Shown: one piece after another, positions 34,907 to 45,296 of the stretch | How positions within the stretch are numbered: position 1 is the stretch's first letter | How the letters are laid out: every line of letters starts with the position of its first letter | Origin: Gamarada debralockiae | Taxonomy: Eukaryota > Ascomycota > Leotiomycetes > Helotiales > Hyphodiscaceae | Reading direction: 5' to 3' | DNA: 64,000 nt | Assembly: GCA_002803225.1 (NCBI GenBank) | Contig: NXFV01002067.1 | Location: 1-64,000 of the forward strand | Position numbers and translations under genes: made by a program | Notes under the pieces: generated by a model | The model's input: only the letters and a program-made list of their open reading frames with translations | Databases searched by the model: none | What the model was told of the DNA's origin: nothing

Positions 34907-37549
34907 TTACTGCAGGCTACATGTGGAGATATTCCCTGTAGGCTCAGCCTCCAAAGCAGTCTGTAATTCACATAGATCATCCTTGCGCCTATACATTGCG
35001 GGGTGAATGCCCACCCAAAGCGTCTGTAGATCTAAGCTTTCAAAGTCAACCGTCCACAGCGATGGTGGCGGCACTGACAATTTCCAGTCATGCTTGGCGG
35101 CCGCCGCAAGCAATATTTTCAGGTTTGCCTTGGCATTTTCCGGGCTCTTGGCACATACGACGAAGGTCGTCTGAACAAAACGAACAAACGGGAGCTTGCT
35201 GTTCATCTCGCAGTGGATATAGTACTGCCATATACGGGAAGACAGGGGTGAGTCAAAGGGGAGAACGTTCCACCGAAAGAGATGGCCCTCGACAGTGCGG
35301 AAGGTGGGAATGCCGAGAGTGCCATGCTTCATTGCCAGCATGGGCCACGCGCAGTAGTGGACATGTATTTTGCCTTTGGCAAAGACTGCGTCCGGGTGGG
35401 CTGCTCTGAATGTTTGCGCGAATTCATATAGGCTCTTTGCAGAAAGAGAGATTTCTGGCGACATCAGACAACTTTGGCGGAGCGCACTCTCATCCATGGG
35501 CTCGAGATAATAGTCAAAGTAAAGATCTTCGAGCCCATCAGTGCCCCGTACTACGGCTGGGTAAGTGTGTGGCGGCTGGAATGTTTTTAGTGATGTGATG
35601 AGCCCGTGGGATTCCATCTCGGCCAAAATTTTAGTTGTGATTCGAAGATCTGATTTCGATCGCTTGGGTTTGATGAGAAAGAAACTGGGGTCGTTATCTA
35701 GCACACTCCACGACCGTACGCGGCTGCCCTCATAATGAACATTGAGAATGTTCAGCTCTACTGCAGAAGAGTCTTCTAAGGTGACAGCTTCCAACCACTG
35801 ACGCTGTTGGTCCACGGGAATGGAGCATTGGACAGCTTTATTGATGATCTCCTGCGCCAGCGGATCGCCTGCGAGCTGTATCAGGGTGTCTGCCACATCG
35901 TCCAGGATAGTGAACACGTCCCCCGGGTCTCTGTCGATGATAATGAACTCGTAGTAGTCCCTGGCCATATTTCTGTCCTTCAGTCTTTGAATAAGTTCCA
36001 AATCGGAAAGAACATCCTTAAGTGACCATTCAATCTTCCACAAAGCATCCTGCAAATTCTCGCCAGCCGCGACTGACCTTATACGTGTGATCCAGGGACT
36101 CTCCTCCAACTCATCGCTTCGAGAGACAACCTCTCTGAAACCGTACTCATTCGACTCCATGTCGTAGACGACCACGATATAACGAGCAACGCGATTCACC
36201 AGCTCCTTAATAAGGCCCTCGGCCAAAGGCTCATTCTTGGCCATCCTTCCTGCTAAATAGCAGCGAGAGCGTCTCTCTGTTATAATCCCATCTTTAGTAG
36301 TAACTGGGGTTATGGGCGGATCTGAGTAACCTTTGGTGACACCGACAAAACCTTGAAGCACAGCGAAGGGGCACTCTTGAGACACGTCATTGTCTTTATC
36401 CAGTCACTCAGGCTCACCGTCCCTTACCTTGCTGTACCAGTGTAGTGCAACTAGTCTCTTGATGAGAGACATATCTTCAGATCTGACGCAGAATTGCTCA
36501 ACATTATGCCATTCCACAACGTCCGAAAAGTAGGAATACAAGATGTCCCAACCTTCGATGGTCATCCTACGCTGCTTATCTTCCGTGGCAACGACCCCAC
36601 CGAGGATGACCGTCGGTGAACCGCCGGGAGAGAGAAGATAATCGCAGACGGCGTCGCGGAGGAAGTGCAGTGTGTCCACTCTACCAAATAGCTCAAAGAA
36701 CTTGATATAGTCCTGCAACTCCGATGGCAAACATCGTCTCAGAAAGGCATCGATGCTCTCCGCTTTGTTCGCCCTAGCCAGGGTTTCGGCATCAGCCTTC
36801 CAAAGCAAAAACTCCCGGAAGACAAAGCGAATGACATGATCACCCTTGTCTAGTTCTCTTCTTGTTTCACATCCGGGTTCTTCGAGCGTTGCGGCAGAAT
36901 CGTTGAGAGATGGGGCAATGTTGTACAGTCTTTTTAGGATTTCTTCGCTGATGAGGGTCATCTCTTGCTTCATCAATTTGAGAGGACTGTCGAGCGGCAA
37001 GTGATCTAAAGCAGACATGGGTATTTCTGGAGAGAGGAGCGATCGGTAAACTCGCTGCTCTGGTTCGTGCTCTTGATTATTCGCCTCAGTGTCTTCTGGC
37101 AGTGGCGGTGACTTTCCATGGTCTTCTTCCGATTTGAGAGTTCTCTCAAGAGCCTTAATTTCGCCCTCCAGCTTCAAGATCCACTGAATGTGTCCCCTGT
37201 TCCCCGCGTGTTGACTGAAGAAACGACGATTCACCTGGTTCCTCAGATCCAGGGTCTTCCTACCCCACTCGATCTTCTCTCTTTTCCCGTGGACCTCAAG
37301 TCCTCTCTCGGGCTCAACCAGCCGGTTATAGTGTTCTTCAGCGTCCTTATATTGACCGCAGAGCTCCTTGTACTCTCGATGATGGGGTGAACAAAATTCG
37401 TGGTTTGGGCGTTGCAGAAATCTATAACACTCTGCGCCGTTCTGCAACAAGGCAATACAGTGACGGCGCCCCTGTGACGGGCCAGCCGCCTCGTTTCCTG
37501 CACTACTTTGCGCCGTTCGCCGGTATCGCGGGCCATGGAACTGGCGCAT
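34907..37549 (-). CDS. Large unknown protein with N-terminal Cys/His segment
   Basis: Two exons inferred, 37549-36428 and 36373-34907, giving 862 aa. The 54-nt intron begins GTAAGG, ends CAAGAG and keeps the frame (junction SK|CPFAVLQ). Without splicing the first frame ends 8 codons after the donor, so the join is well motivated. The N-terminus has RRHCIALLQNGAECYRFLQR and FCSPHHREYKELCGQYKD, a C-x8-C ... FC-x-x-H-H arrangement that could bind zinc. A charged helical stretch follows (ILKLEGEIKALERTL). The C-terminal half is globular with many aromatics, for example YIVVVYDMESNEYGF and LFRWNVLPFDSPLSSRIWQY. No catalytic motif or membrane segment is apparent. It is the only long intact gene in an island of decayed genes. 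I do not recognise the family. Confidence 0.72.
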
Positions 37550-38759
37550 CTTGAGGGACGTCGAAATCAAACGATGTCGACCCGCTTTTCATATACGGGG
37601 TTTGGATAATGAAGGCCCAAGCGAAACTAATCTTGCTTCCAATGGTTGACTTCCTTAGCCACAGTAAGATGGCGAGACGCTCCACAAAGAAGCAGTTAGA
37701 GCCGAGAACATTTCTGATGTTCGTGGACCATGAGATTGGTCCCCATGGAAATGCATCACCTTCTTGAACTATAACATTTAAAAATACGTATAAGTATATT
37801 AACTATTTATTATTAATGCTGCTTGAATTTTAAGGTATGAGAATATCGTTAGAGTAGAGAAATGTGAGGTGTAAATAAAATCGACTTGGAACAATATATC
37901 CTTGGCATACTTTAAGTGAGCCTTTATAGAAGTTCTCTGGAAGAAATTACATAATTAAGATATTGAAACGATTAAGTATAATACTGGATTGTTTGGAATA
38001 GGATTGATATGATTTTATGTCGAAGTTTTCGTGGTTTAGGTGTAGTGTCAGCTGACCTACGGGATTCTCGCTTCGCAGGGACGTCGTTAAAACTAGAGAT
38101 ACTAATATTTTAGGCAATATGCCTGGCATCAGTCTCGAAATTATTATTCACATGATATATGCTAGCCTAAATAGGTTTACTCTTATATTAGTCATGCATT
38201 CTTTCCTCCTATTTTTTAAATTTTACAAAGATAACTCTAAAATTTGTTAAAAAAAATTAAAAAAAAATTATTATTTGGCCAACCCTAGCGGGCCAGGTGA
38301 GGTTGTGGCCTACTACTCAGTATGCTGAAATGCAAACTGGAACCAGTTTCTATTCTCTGGCCTGATTGGCCATTTGAACCTCTCTCTTCAACTGCTCAAA
38401 TCATTGCAACGATTCTTAATGGTCTTGAAAACTTCACACAAGTGTTAAACGCCCCCTGGCATATCCCCCCTCTCAGCCTTTCTTCTCCACGTTTCCTCTA
38501 CAAATTGGAATCAAGGATGGCAAAACGTCAAGGATTCAGCTCATTTCAACAATTGGTGAGAAATCGAAGGATTGAGCGATTAAGAATTCGTCATCACAGC
38601 GCAAGCTCTGCAAGCTTCCCATTCTTAAGATGCAATGGTTATATCTTATCCAATCTTATCTTCCAAGCTGCACAGTATATGTCACCAGCTTCTGGGAGCA
38701 GAAATCTTCATATCTTGAGCCCCTCGTCGCGAACTCGTTCAGTGTTTCTCACCCAAAGT
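37550..38759. other. Intergenic, includes AT-rich stretch 37770-38285
   Basis: The segment 37770-38285 is strikingly A+T-rich and has no coding frame, unlike its surroundings. It may be a relic repeat after repeat-induced point mutation; the parent element is not recognisable. An open plus-strand frame from 38322 overlaps the minus-strand pseudogene and looks like a shadow. Confidence 0.5.
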
Positions 38760-39960
38760 ACCTCAATCAAGGGTCACCGAAACAACCTCCACTGCGGGTG
38801 CCTTGTCCTTCGCGTTTATCAACAAACTCTTGCGTCTCGTTTCCTTTTGCTCCTCAAACTCTTGATCCTCATCGCTCAAGCCAAGCACCTCAAGAATAAC
38901 TCGTTCTGCACCCTCCAGCGCCCGCAGCTTACAATGGTGACGGTTTACGTTGTAGTTGAAACGGTGATCCAAAGAGCGACCTGCTTCCCACCAAGAGAGA
39001 AGTGCATAGTCGTCCTAAACGAATTCGACTCCAACCCATGTCCCTCCGCAGGACTATGTGTATATTTCTCGAATTCCAATCTCACTATGTTGGTCTCGTT
39101 GCTCTCATTCACACGCGTACTGTTCGCATGCACTTGACACAGAATCGCTGCGGTCAAGAGGTAGTCGTTGCGCGACATCTTTTCAAAGCTACCGCTAAAA
39201 TCCTCGCGTATGCGGGGACGATGAATCTGAAATCGGAAATCGAGCACATTCCGACGTCACCGCATAGCACACCGAGAATCGTGTGCATGTAGATGGATTT
39301 CCAGACACGGCCCAACATATGTTGGAACCCAAATTTATCCGTCCCTTGGTCAGAATGCGCAACATACACAACCCGTGTGGGATTGGATCTCATAGGAGGC
39401 CTCATTCAGAATACATGGCCTACGCATCGTTATGCGGAACTCCTCCATATCATTGTTATATGCAGCGATGGCGGGTATCGTTTTATACAGTGGTGAGAAC
39501 GCGACGACTTGTTTCACAAGCTCATCACCACTCAAAGTTTGGCCGATAGAGATGGCATCGATGAATAGGTATTTGATACCCGTTGCTTTTGCGTGGCGGA
39601 CGGCACTCACGACGTTGCGCGAGCCCCAAACCTGAGTTTTCACCGTCCCATCGCCAGGATAGAACGGCTATGTGCGAGAGATCATTGACGGTCACACACT
39701 TCACAGGTAAGGTCCGTCCCGTTTCACCACCACCAAGCAAGCCGTTCTAAATCGACCTCATCCACCACGAGTGCCAGCCACTCTGACGCCGAAGCCGCCA
39801 TCTCAAGGATCATCCTGAAGACTACCGGGTTGATTGGAGTGCGTGTTCTCAGTCGCGGAATTCATGAGAGTGATCAAACTATCAGTTACACGTCGTGCGG
39901 CCTGCTCAGACCAACCTATCAAAGACAGAACCCTCCGACCTCAACTTTATCAAATAACCA
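38760..39960 (-). pseudogene. Multiply frameshifted gene with a HET-like opening motif
   Basis: On the minus strand, successive frames give one coherent protein: LMNSATENTHSNQPGSLQDD (about 39850), MILEMAASASEWLALVVDEV, DLSHIAVLSWRWDGEN, then after a one-base shift SRNVVSAVRHAKATGIKYLF and IDAISIGQTLSGDELVKQV. A second shift near 39400 leads to NPTRVVYVAHSDQGTDKFGF and HTILGVLCGDVGMCSISDF. A third near 39185 leads to MSRNDYLLTAAILCQVH, and a last short part is VILEVLGLSDEDQEFEE. At least three indels and some stops disable it. The I-A-V-L-S-W-R-W-D and F-I-D-A-I-S-I pair resembles the ALSYxWG and WIDxxCI blocks of HET domains, but the match is loose. Confidence 0.65.
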
Positions 39961-40733
39961 GCATCTTTCATGCTGATTTTCAAGGTCAGGAACACTTGCT
40001 GATGTGAGCATGGTGAGAGCAGTGAGATTGTCATCATCCAGCCAGCCTTGGGATGAGTTGGCATTTCAGCCCTCCATCGCATCCCGCGCGGTGAGCCTGA
40101 ACAGTGCGTCTACCGGGGCCAGATACTCGGCGTCCAATTCTCAACAATTGCAATCACATTCAATCAATTCACATCTCATCTCAGTTTAAACAATGTGGTT
40201 CAAGATTGTCATTTTTGACATCAAAATCTATGTCTCTTGCCAGTATACAACGTATACATGCACCAGTCCAAAAACTGTCCTGTCTTCCTGTAACACACGC
40301 TATGCATGCTATGGGGTTCCAACGCCCAAGATGCTCCTCCCAATTCAAATCAATCAATCCTTCCTCCTGTCGCGAAAAGTTCGTAAAGTAAAACATCATC
40401 CCATAAAAGCCGTAAACGTGATCTCATTTCATGATTTCGATCATTTCGTACAAGTCCTGACAATTCGTAAAGGGGTCGTAAATGACTGTTCACATCGCTA
40501 TGCCTTTCGTAATTCCAATCGGATCAAAAAAATCAAAAACTCGTAGCCAATGAAATAGATGGTAAATGTGCCCTCGCTGTTGGCTTCCAAATGTATGTTG
40601 TTGGACAAAGGAGAGTTGATGAGAGTTACAAAGGGAAGAATATTTCCGAGAACAAAATGACCACGATATATGCAAAGTGGGTATATAGAAGGGTATATCT
40701 GCAGAAAACTGGACGTGAAACACGAGGAGGTGT
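39961..40733. other. Intergenic, nothing recognised
   Basis: 3' flank of the Zn-cluster regulator gene. Only short frames are present. Confidence 0.45.
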
Positions 40734-43088
40734 TTAGTTGGCGCGGATGACGAGCTTGGAGAGAAACTTGTTGGATAGACAGTCGAAATCTCTTCGGTCG
40801 AACTTGGCGTCAGGGCGGGTCTTGAGGTAGGATTCTGGTGATGGGATTAGCTTGTGTTTGATGATCAGGCTGGAGTGAAACTTACCATGCTTGGTGACAT
40901 GTTCCCTCATTTCGGTCATGGCCTCACAGACGGCGACATTATTGTTCAGGAGTTGGCCGTGTCTTCGGGTCTCCCACTCAGTAAAAGCAGGAAGCTTCTG
41001 AGAGATGGCGTGGAAGAGACCGACGATGACACCAACTGGAGTTGTCTCCATGTCATTGCAGAACTTGTTGACTGCAGCAGTGTCGGGAACACGGTAATGG
41101 CAGTCGAATTGCATTTCCTCCCAGACGGCAAGGAGGATGGAAGCAATCATGAAGATGGTAGGCCAGTTCTTCAGACGGTCACCACTGTACACGCTCGAGT
41201 ACAATGATGACAACTCCTCAAGGATTTCCTTCTGAAGGTCTCGCCACATGTCGGCTAAAGCACATTTGATCTGGAAGTTGATCATGACAGGTGCGAGGAT
41301 CTTTCCGTTGAACTTGGAATCTTCATCTTCGACCAGACCTTCCATTGGGTGCTCATCACCTCGATTCTCAACCATGGTGACATGAAGGGTTAAGTTGTAG
41401 GCAAGAACAAGCTTCAAGGCCTTTCGGATGACAGGTACCTTCTCCTTGACGTAGTAGCGGTGAGCAGTCTTGAGGATCTCGGTGATGAATGGTGTTCCCT
41501 CGAAATATTCGTCAACGAACTCTTCAAAAGGACCATCGAGATGCTTGTCGAGGTATTCAGATAAGGCATCGTTCGAGACACCTTCAGAGCCAGCTGACAA
41601 TCTTTCTGTGCGGCCTTCAAACTCAAGAGGCTCTTCATGTTCACTCTCAACCCAGTCAACGGTGAAGCAGCTCTCGTCGGTAACGTAGACTTCACGGGCC
41701 ATGATGGGAAGAGCGAATCCATATCCATGGGTGATCCATAGCAGCTCCTCCTTCTGAGCGAAGCCCTTGATGTTGTAGACGGAAACTCCACGACCAGCAT
41801 GACGCTCGTAGTCGGCCTTCCAATCCTTCATGAAATACCCAATGTCCTTGATGTCAATGCGAGTACAAGGAACCTGCCACAGTCTGGCATGAGATGGCTG
41901 GCAACCGGCGCATGGCTCACCCTTATCACAGGTCTTCTTAAGGAACTTGCATCGAAGACATGCCCGAAGCTTTCTAATCTCACTTGCTTGCTTCCGCTGT
42001 TCCGGCAGTAACGGTCCACGTCGTCGACCCACTCGCTTTTCGGTATCCCCCTTCTTTCCGTTGGAGGTACGGCGAATGACGGGTTTCGTTGCTTTAGCAG
42101 TGGGGCTCTTGCGTGGTGCAGAGTTTCTCCTGGCTGGGGGTGGTGACGTTGTTGAGGAGGGGGTGGTTCGACTTGACGGTGACATCTTGATTGGTACGGG
42201 AGCGACGGCGGCGGCGGGAGAGACGATCTCATGAGAGTGGTGATGCGATTCACCATGGTAACAGTTTCGGTGAGCAGAGAGGTCGAGGTAAGTGTCAGAT
42301 GCAGGTGAGTATGGCGAGTACGGGTTTGAGATGTCTTCAAAGCTGCCAAAAGATTCGATAGTGTGAGCAGGGCCATCAGATTGGGATGAGTCCGAGTGAG
42401 TTCGTAAGTGTAAGGTCTGTCCAGGATTGAAGATTGCGGCGTTTTGTGCTTGTTGGTAGGATTCGAAGTTTGGGTAATGGTCTACCGTGGCCCATCCATT
42501 ATCACTACTCGAACTTGGAAGCGACAAAACCTCCAAATATGTTCCAGTTGGCGAATTGCTTCCAAGACTTTGACGTCCTATACTTGGTAATCCATCGTTG
42601 GCTCCAGTAAAGTTCATCGCATTCTCAATCTCCTGCCAATTTGCCCACATTGCTGCTTGGGCCTCGACCGTCTGAGCGAGCCCATTGAAAGGTGCCTCCA
42701 TCTGAAGTCCTGCTTCGAACGTTGCCTGTGTCGAGGGGAGGTGATGGTATTCTAGAGGCGAAGTCTGGAAAGCGCCCCCAAAGGCATTGTATTGGCCCCC
42801 CATTAAAGTGTTGTCTTGGATATATTGGGGCAGTTGTTGTGGTTGTTGTTGCATCGGCCAGTTTGTCAGGAGCGTTGGGGAATTCGTATGCCCTGCCTGA
42901 GGGAATTGTTGATGATTACTATGGCCAGGAGACGTCTCGCGGCTCTCGTCAGCAGTTCCCGAAGTCATATCGAGTGGCATAGGCCAATTCGATCGGGCGG
43001 CCATTTGATTGTATGGATATCTTGGATCTCGTGGATCGAAGGTAAGGTCTAAAAGACCTTCTGATGTAAATTCGAGATTCGAGGTCAT
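40734..43088 (-). CDS. Zn2Cys6-like fungal transcription factor
   Basis: One long frame on the minus strand from the ATG at 43088 (MTSNLEFTSEG) to TAA at 40734. A probable 51-nt intron at 40885-40835 (GTAAGT ... CTAAT ... CCAG) is an exact multiple of three, so the protein is 767 aa spliced or 784 aa unspliced. The N-terminal 300 residues are Q/S/P-rich. A basic stretch (KRVGRRRGPLLPEQRKQ) precedes the cysteine cluster ACLRCKFLKKTCDKGEPC, then AGC, with a sixth Cys 12 residues later in WQVPC. Five cysteines have standard Zn2Cys6 spacing and the last is further away than usual. The C-terminal 350 residues are helical and resemble the regulatory part of such factors. It is expected to be nuclear and DNA-binding; target genes are unknown. 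It is divergent from RAM1 across 2.2 kb. Confidence 0.88.
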   Translation of the reverse strand: MTSNLEFTSEGLLDLTFDPRDPRYPYNQMAARSNWPMPLDMTSGTADESRETSPGHSNHQQFPQAGHTNSPTLLTNWPMQQQPQQLPQYIQDNTLMGGQYNAFGGAFQTSPLEYHHLPSTQATFEAGLQMEAPFNGLAQTVEAQAAMWANWQEIENAMNFTGANDGLPSIGRQSLGSNSPTGTYLEVLSLPSSSSDNGWATVDHYPNFESYQQAQNAAIFNPGQTLHLRTHSDSSQSDGPAHTIESFGSFEDISNPYSPYSPASDTYLDLSAHRNCYHGESHHHSHEIVSPAAAVAPVPIKMSPSSRTTPSSTTSPPPARRNSAPRKSPTAKATKPVIRRTSNGKKGDTEKRVGRRRGPLLPEQRKQASEIRKLRACLRCKFLKKTCDKGEPCAGCQPSHARLWQVPCTRIDIKDIGYFMKDWKADYERHAGRGVSVYNIKGFAQKEELLWITHGYGFALPIMAREVYVTDESCFTVDWVESEHEEPLEFEGRTERLSAGSEGVSNDALSEYLDKHLDGPFEEFVDEYFEGTPFITEILKTAHRYYVKEKVPVIRKALKLVLAYNLTLHVTMVENRGDEHPMEGLVEDEDSKFNGKILAPVMINFQIKCALADMWRDLQKEILEELSSLYSSVYSGDRLKNWPTIFMIASILLAVWEEMQFDCHYRVPDTAAVNKFCNDMETTPVGVIVGLFHAISQKLPAFTEWETRRHGQLLNNNVAVCEAMTEMREHVTKHGKFHSSLIIKHKLIPSPESYLKTRPDAKFDRRDFDCLSNKFLSKLVIRAN

Positions 43089-45296
43089 TGTCGCGGTTAA
43101 TTTCTGGTCGGGAAGTGTCAATAGTATTGTAAGAAAGAGGGTTGAGGACACCGCTCTTTGAGGAGAAGGAAGACCTCACGATGAAGTCGGTGAGAGGTCA
43201 ACCTTCAACAAGTGCGGGCTTGGAGGTGTGCGCGAGATCCGCATAAGAAGCGGTGAGCGACAGGCGGAACAATCGCAAGCCTGAGGACGGATCCCAGCCA
43301 TGAGTGGGCCCACGCCCAGCCCCCATCGAATCAAGTGCGACAATTGCCCTCCCCCATTGGTGCTCACTGCATTGGGCTACTGCGCGACAGCCCGCAAAAG
43401 CGGTCATGTGTCCAATAATCTGTGACCAAGCCTTGCCGTTTTCGGGCGATAGCGATGTTATCTGAGATGGCGAGTGGCTGGAGGTCGATAGGTGCTGTTA
43501 CACAGTCCGTTAAGAGCATAGATATGGGGTGGAGTGCCCTGTAAAGGCTGCTAAAAAGCCCAGAAGAGACCGCTGAGGACCCTGTGAATTACCTTAAAAC
43601 AACCACTGAAAGACCCTGTTGAGAAAATCCCACTTTTCAACCTGTGGGCATGTTGCATCGGGGCAAAAAAGGTCTTCTGGAGAGGCGAATATGAAGTGCC
43701 GCCGCAGATTCCGCAACACCAGCAAGGAGAGAGAGACTAGATATGTTCATACACTGCCTCGGGAACCTAGATAAACAGGAAGTCCCATTTTTCACCGACC
43801 TTTTCGAAGTTATTTTCTTCATGGGCCATCCTTGGGGTTTGAACCATATCCCAAGCCTTTTATTTCTCCAGTCTCTTCCGTTTGCTTGCGCACGTCTCTC
43901 CCTCTGGCCTCCCCAAAATCTGGATCTCCCTCGGGAAGCGAGGGGGTGAAATCGACCCATTCTTGAGATCCCCCATATTGGACTGCAAGTATCTTGATCT
44001 CCGTGACAAGGACGAGGGTTTCCTCCTTTCTCAGGAGCTTACGTCGGACGGCCAGAGAAAGCACTGCCTTGTCAGATTTCTGTACTCTCTCATCTTGCAG
44101 GATGCGGAACGCCGTGGACAGAAAGCCCCACATGTTGGCGACGCATTCAAACCCTCGTTGTACCCTTGTATCAAACGATTGCGGAGCACCTTGTACACAA
44201 CTCAATTCTCTCCGCTTCACGACGAGAAACGTAGACTATAAGAGTCGATAGTCGTCATATCCGATCTTGAGACATAGATAAATGGTAGTCAGGTACGAAA
44301 GGGTTATCATAATTCAAATCAAAGGTGGAAGCTGGCGTGCGTGTGTGTGCGAGTCAGTGGTTCTTTGCCCCTCAATTTTTCATTCCTCGTCGGTTTCAAT
44401 CTAATCTAGAATGGATCAAATTTTATCCCACCCCGTAGAAACGCCGGCGACGGATTCATATCTCGATCTTCAAGACATTGACTTCGAATTCTTGCCGCGT
44501 CTTGCTTCTCATCCCACTCGGCTGATCTGATCTTCATCATCGGCTCGGTGCTAACCACCAAGCTGCATGTCAATATTCATGCAACAAGTACATGCAGCTG
44601 GCCACCGCCGCCGCCGAGTACAAGATTTGAATTCTCACCTCGCTTCATTGGATGAGTGTGACAAACGCCATGTAAATCTGCGCATACTGCAGAAACCCGC
44701 ATGTCGCCATGTTCAGCTCGCAGGCCGCCCCTTTGTGAGAATACGATCAGTCTCGAGTTGACTTGTGCGAGGATTGTAGGATGTCGTCCTTGCAGAAAGC
44801 TTTGGACAACTGTTCAGCCCCTCTTCTGGATTTCCCCTCCTTTCTTGATCTCCTTATCCATCCCGCGGTCCCGCGGTAACGTTTCGGCCTGAGGTTTAAG
44901 TAGTGGGGGTTATTCTTAGTATTCTTAGGGCAAATCTGACTGGAAAGCTCAGGTCGTTGCATTGAATTGCAGCTTGCAGTATCTACTGCATTGCAACGTG
45001 CTTCAAAAACATCTACATTTGGGAGAAGATGTATGGAATGACGCTGGCATGTTTCAGGCTCTTTGTAGATGCTGCAGCGTAACGGTTTTTTAAAGGAAAT
45101 TCTTCAACCTCTTTGAGTGTGGTGTTGGGTCAAAAAAGAAATCTAAGCGAGCTTTCATCATCCTCGCGAAGAAAATAAAACAATATTAAGAAAGGCAGTG
45201 AATCATCAATGTCGGCCTTGGACAAAGGAGTCTCACATGACATTCCTTGTCAAAGGGAAGAAGCACCACCGTAGAGTGATCTTCAAAAGGCGAGCA
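43089..45296. other. Divergent intergenic region between regulator gene and RAM1
   Basis: About 2.2 kb. Minus-strand frames at 43637-44220 are open for about 100-130 codons but lack ATG starts and motifs. A short ATG frame at 44411-44530 (39 codons, MDQILSHPVETPATD...) is upstream of RAM1 on the same strand and may be a leader ORF or chance. Confidence 0.4.

Noticed and set aside
38322..39137. 271-codon plus-strand frame
   Set aside because: No family features. The opposite strand carries clearly protein-like blocks of a frameshifted pseudogene over 38760-39137, so this is probably a shadow.
43637..44220. Overlapping minus-strand frames of 107 and 133 codons
   Set aside because: The longer frame has no ATG at its start, and the composition is unremarkable; likely chance in divergent intergenic DNA.
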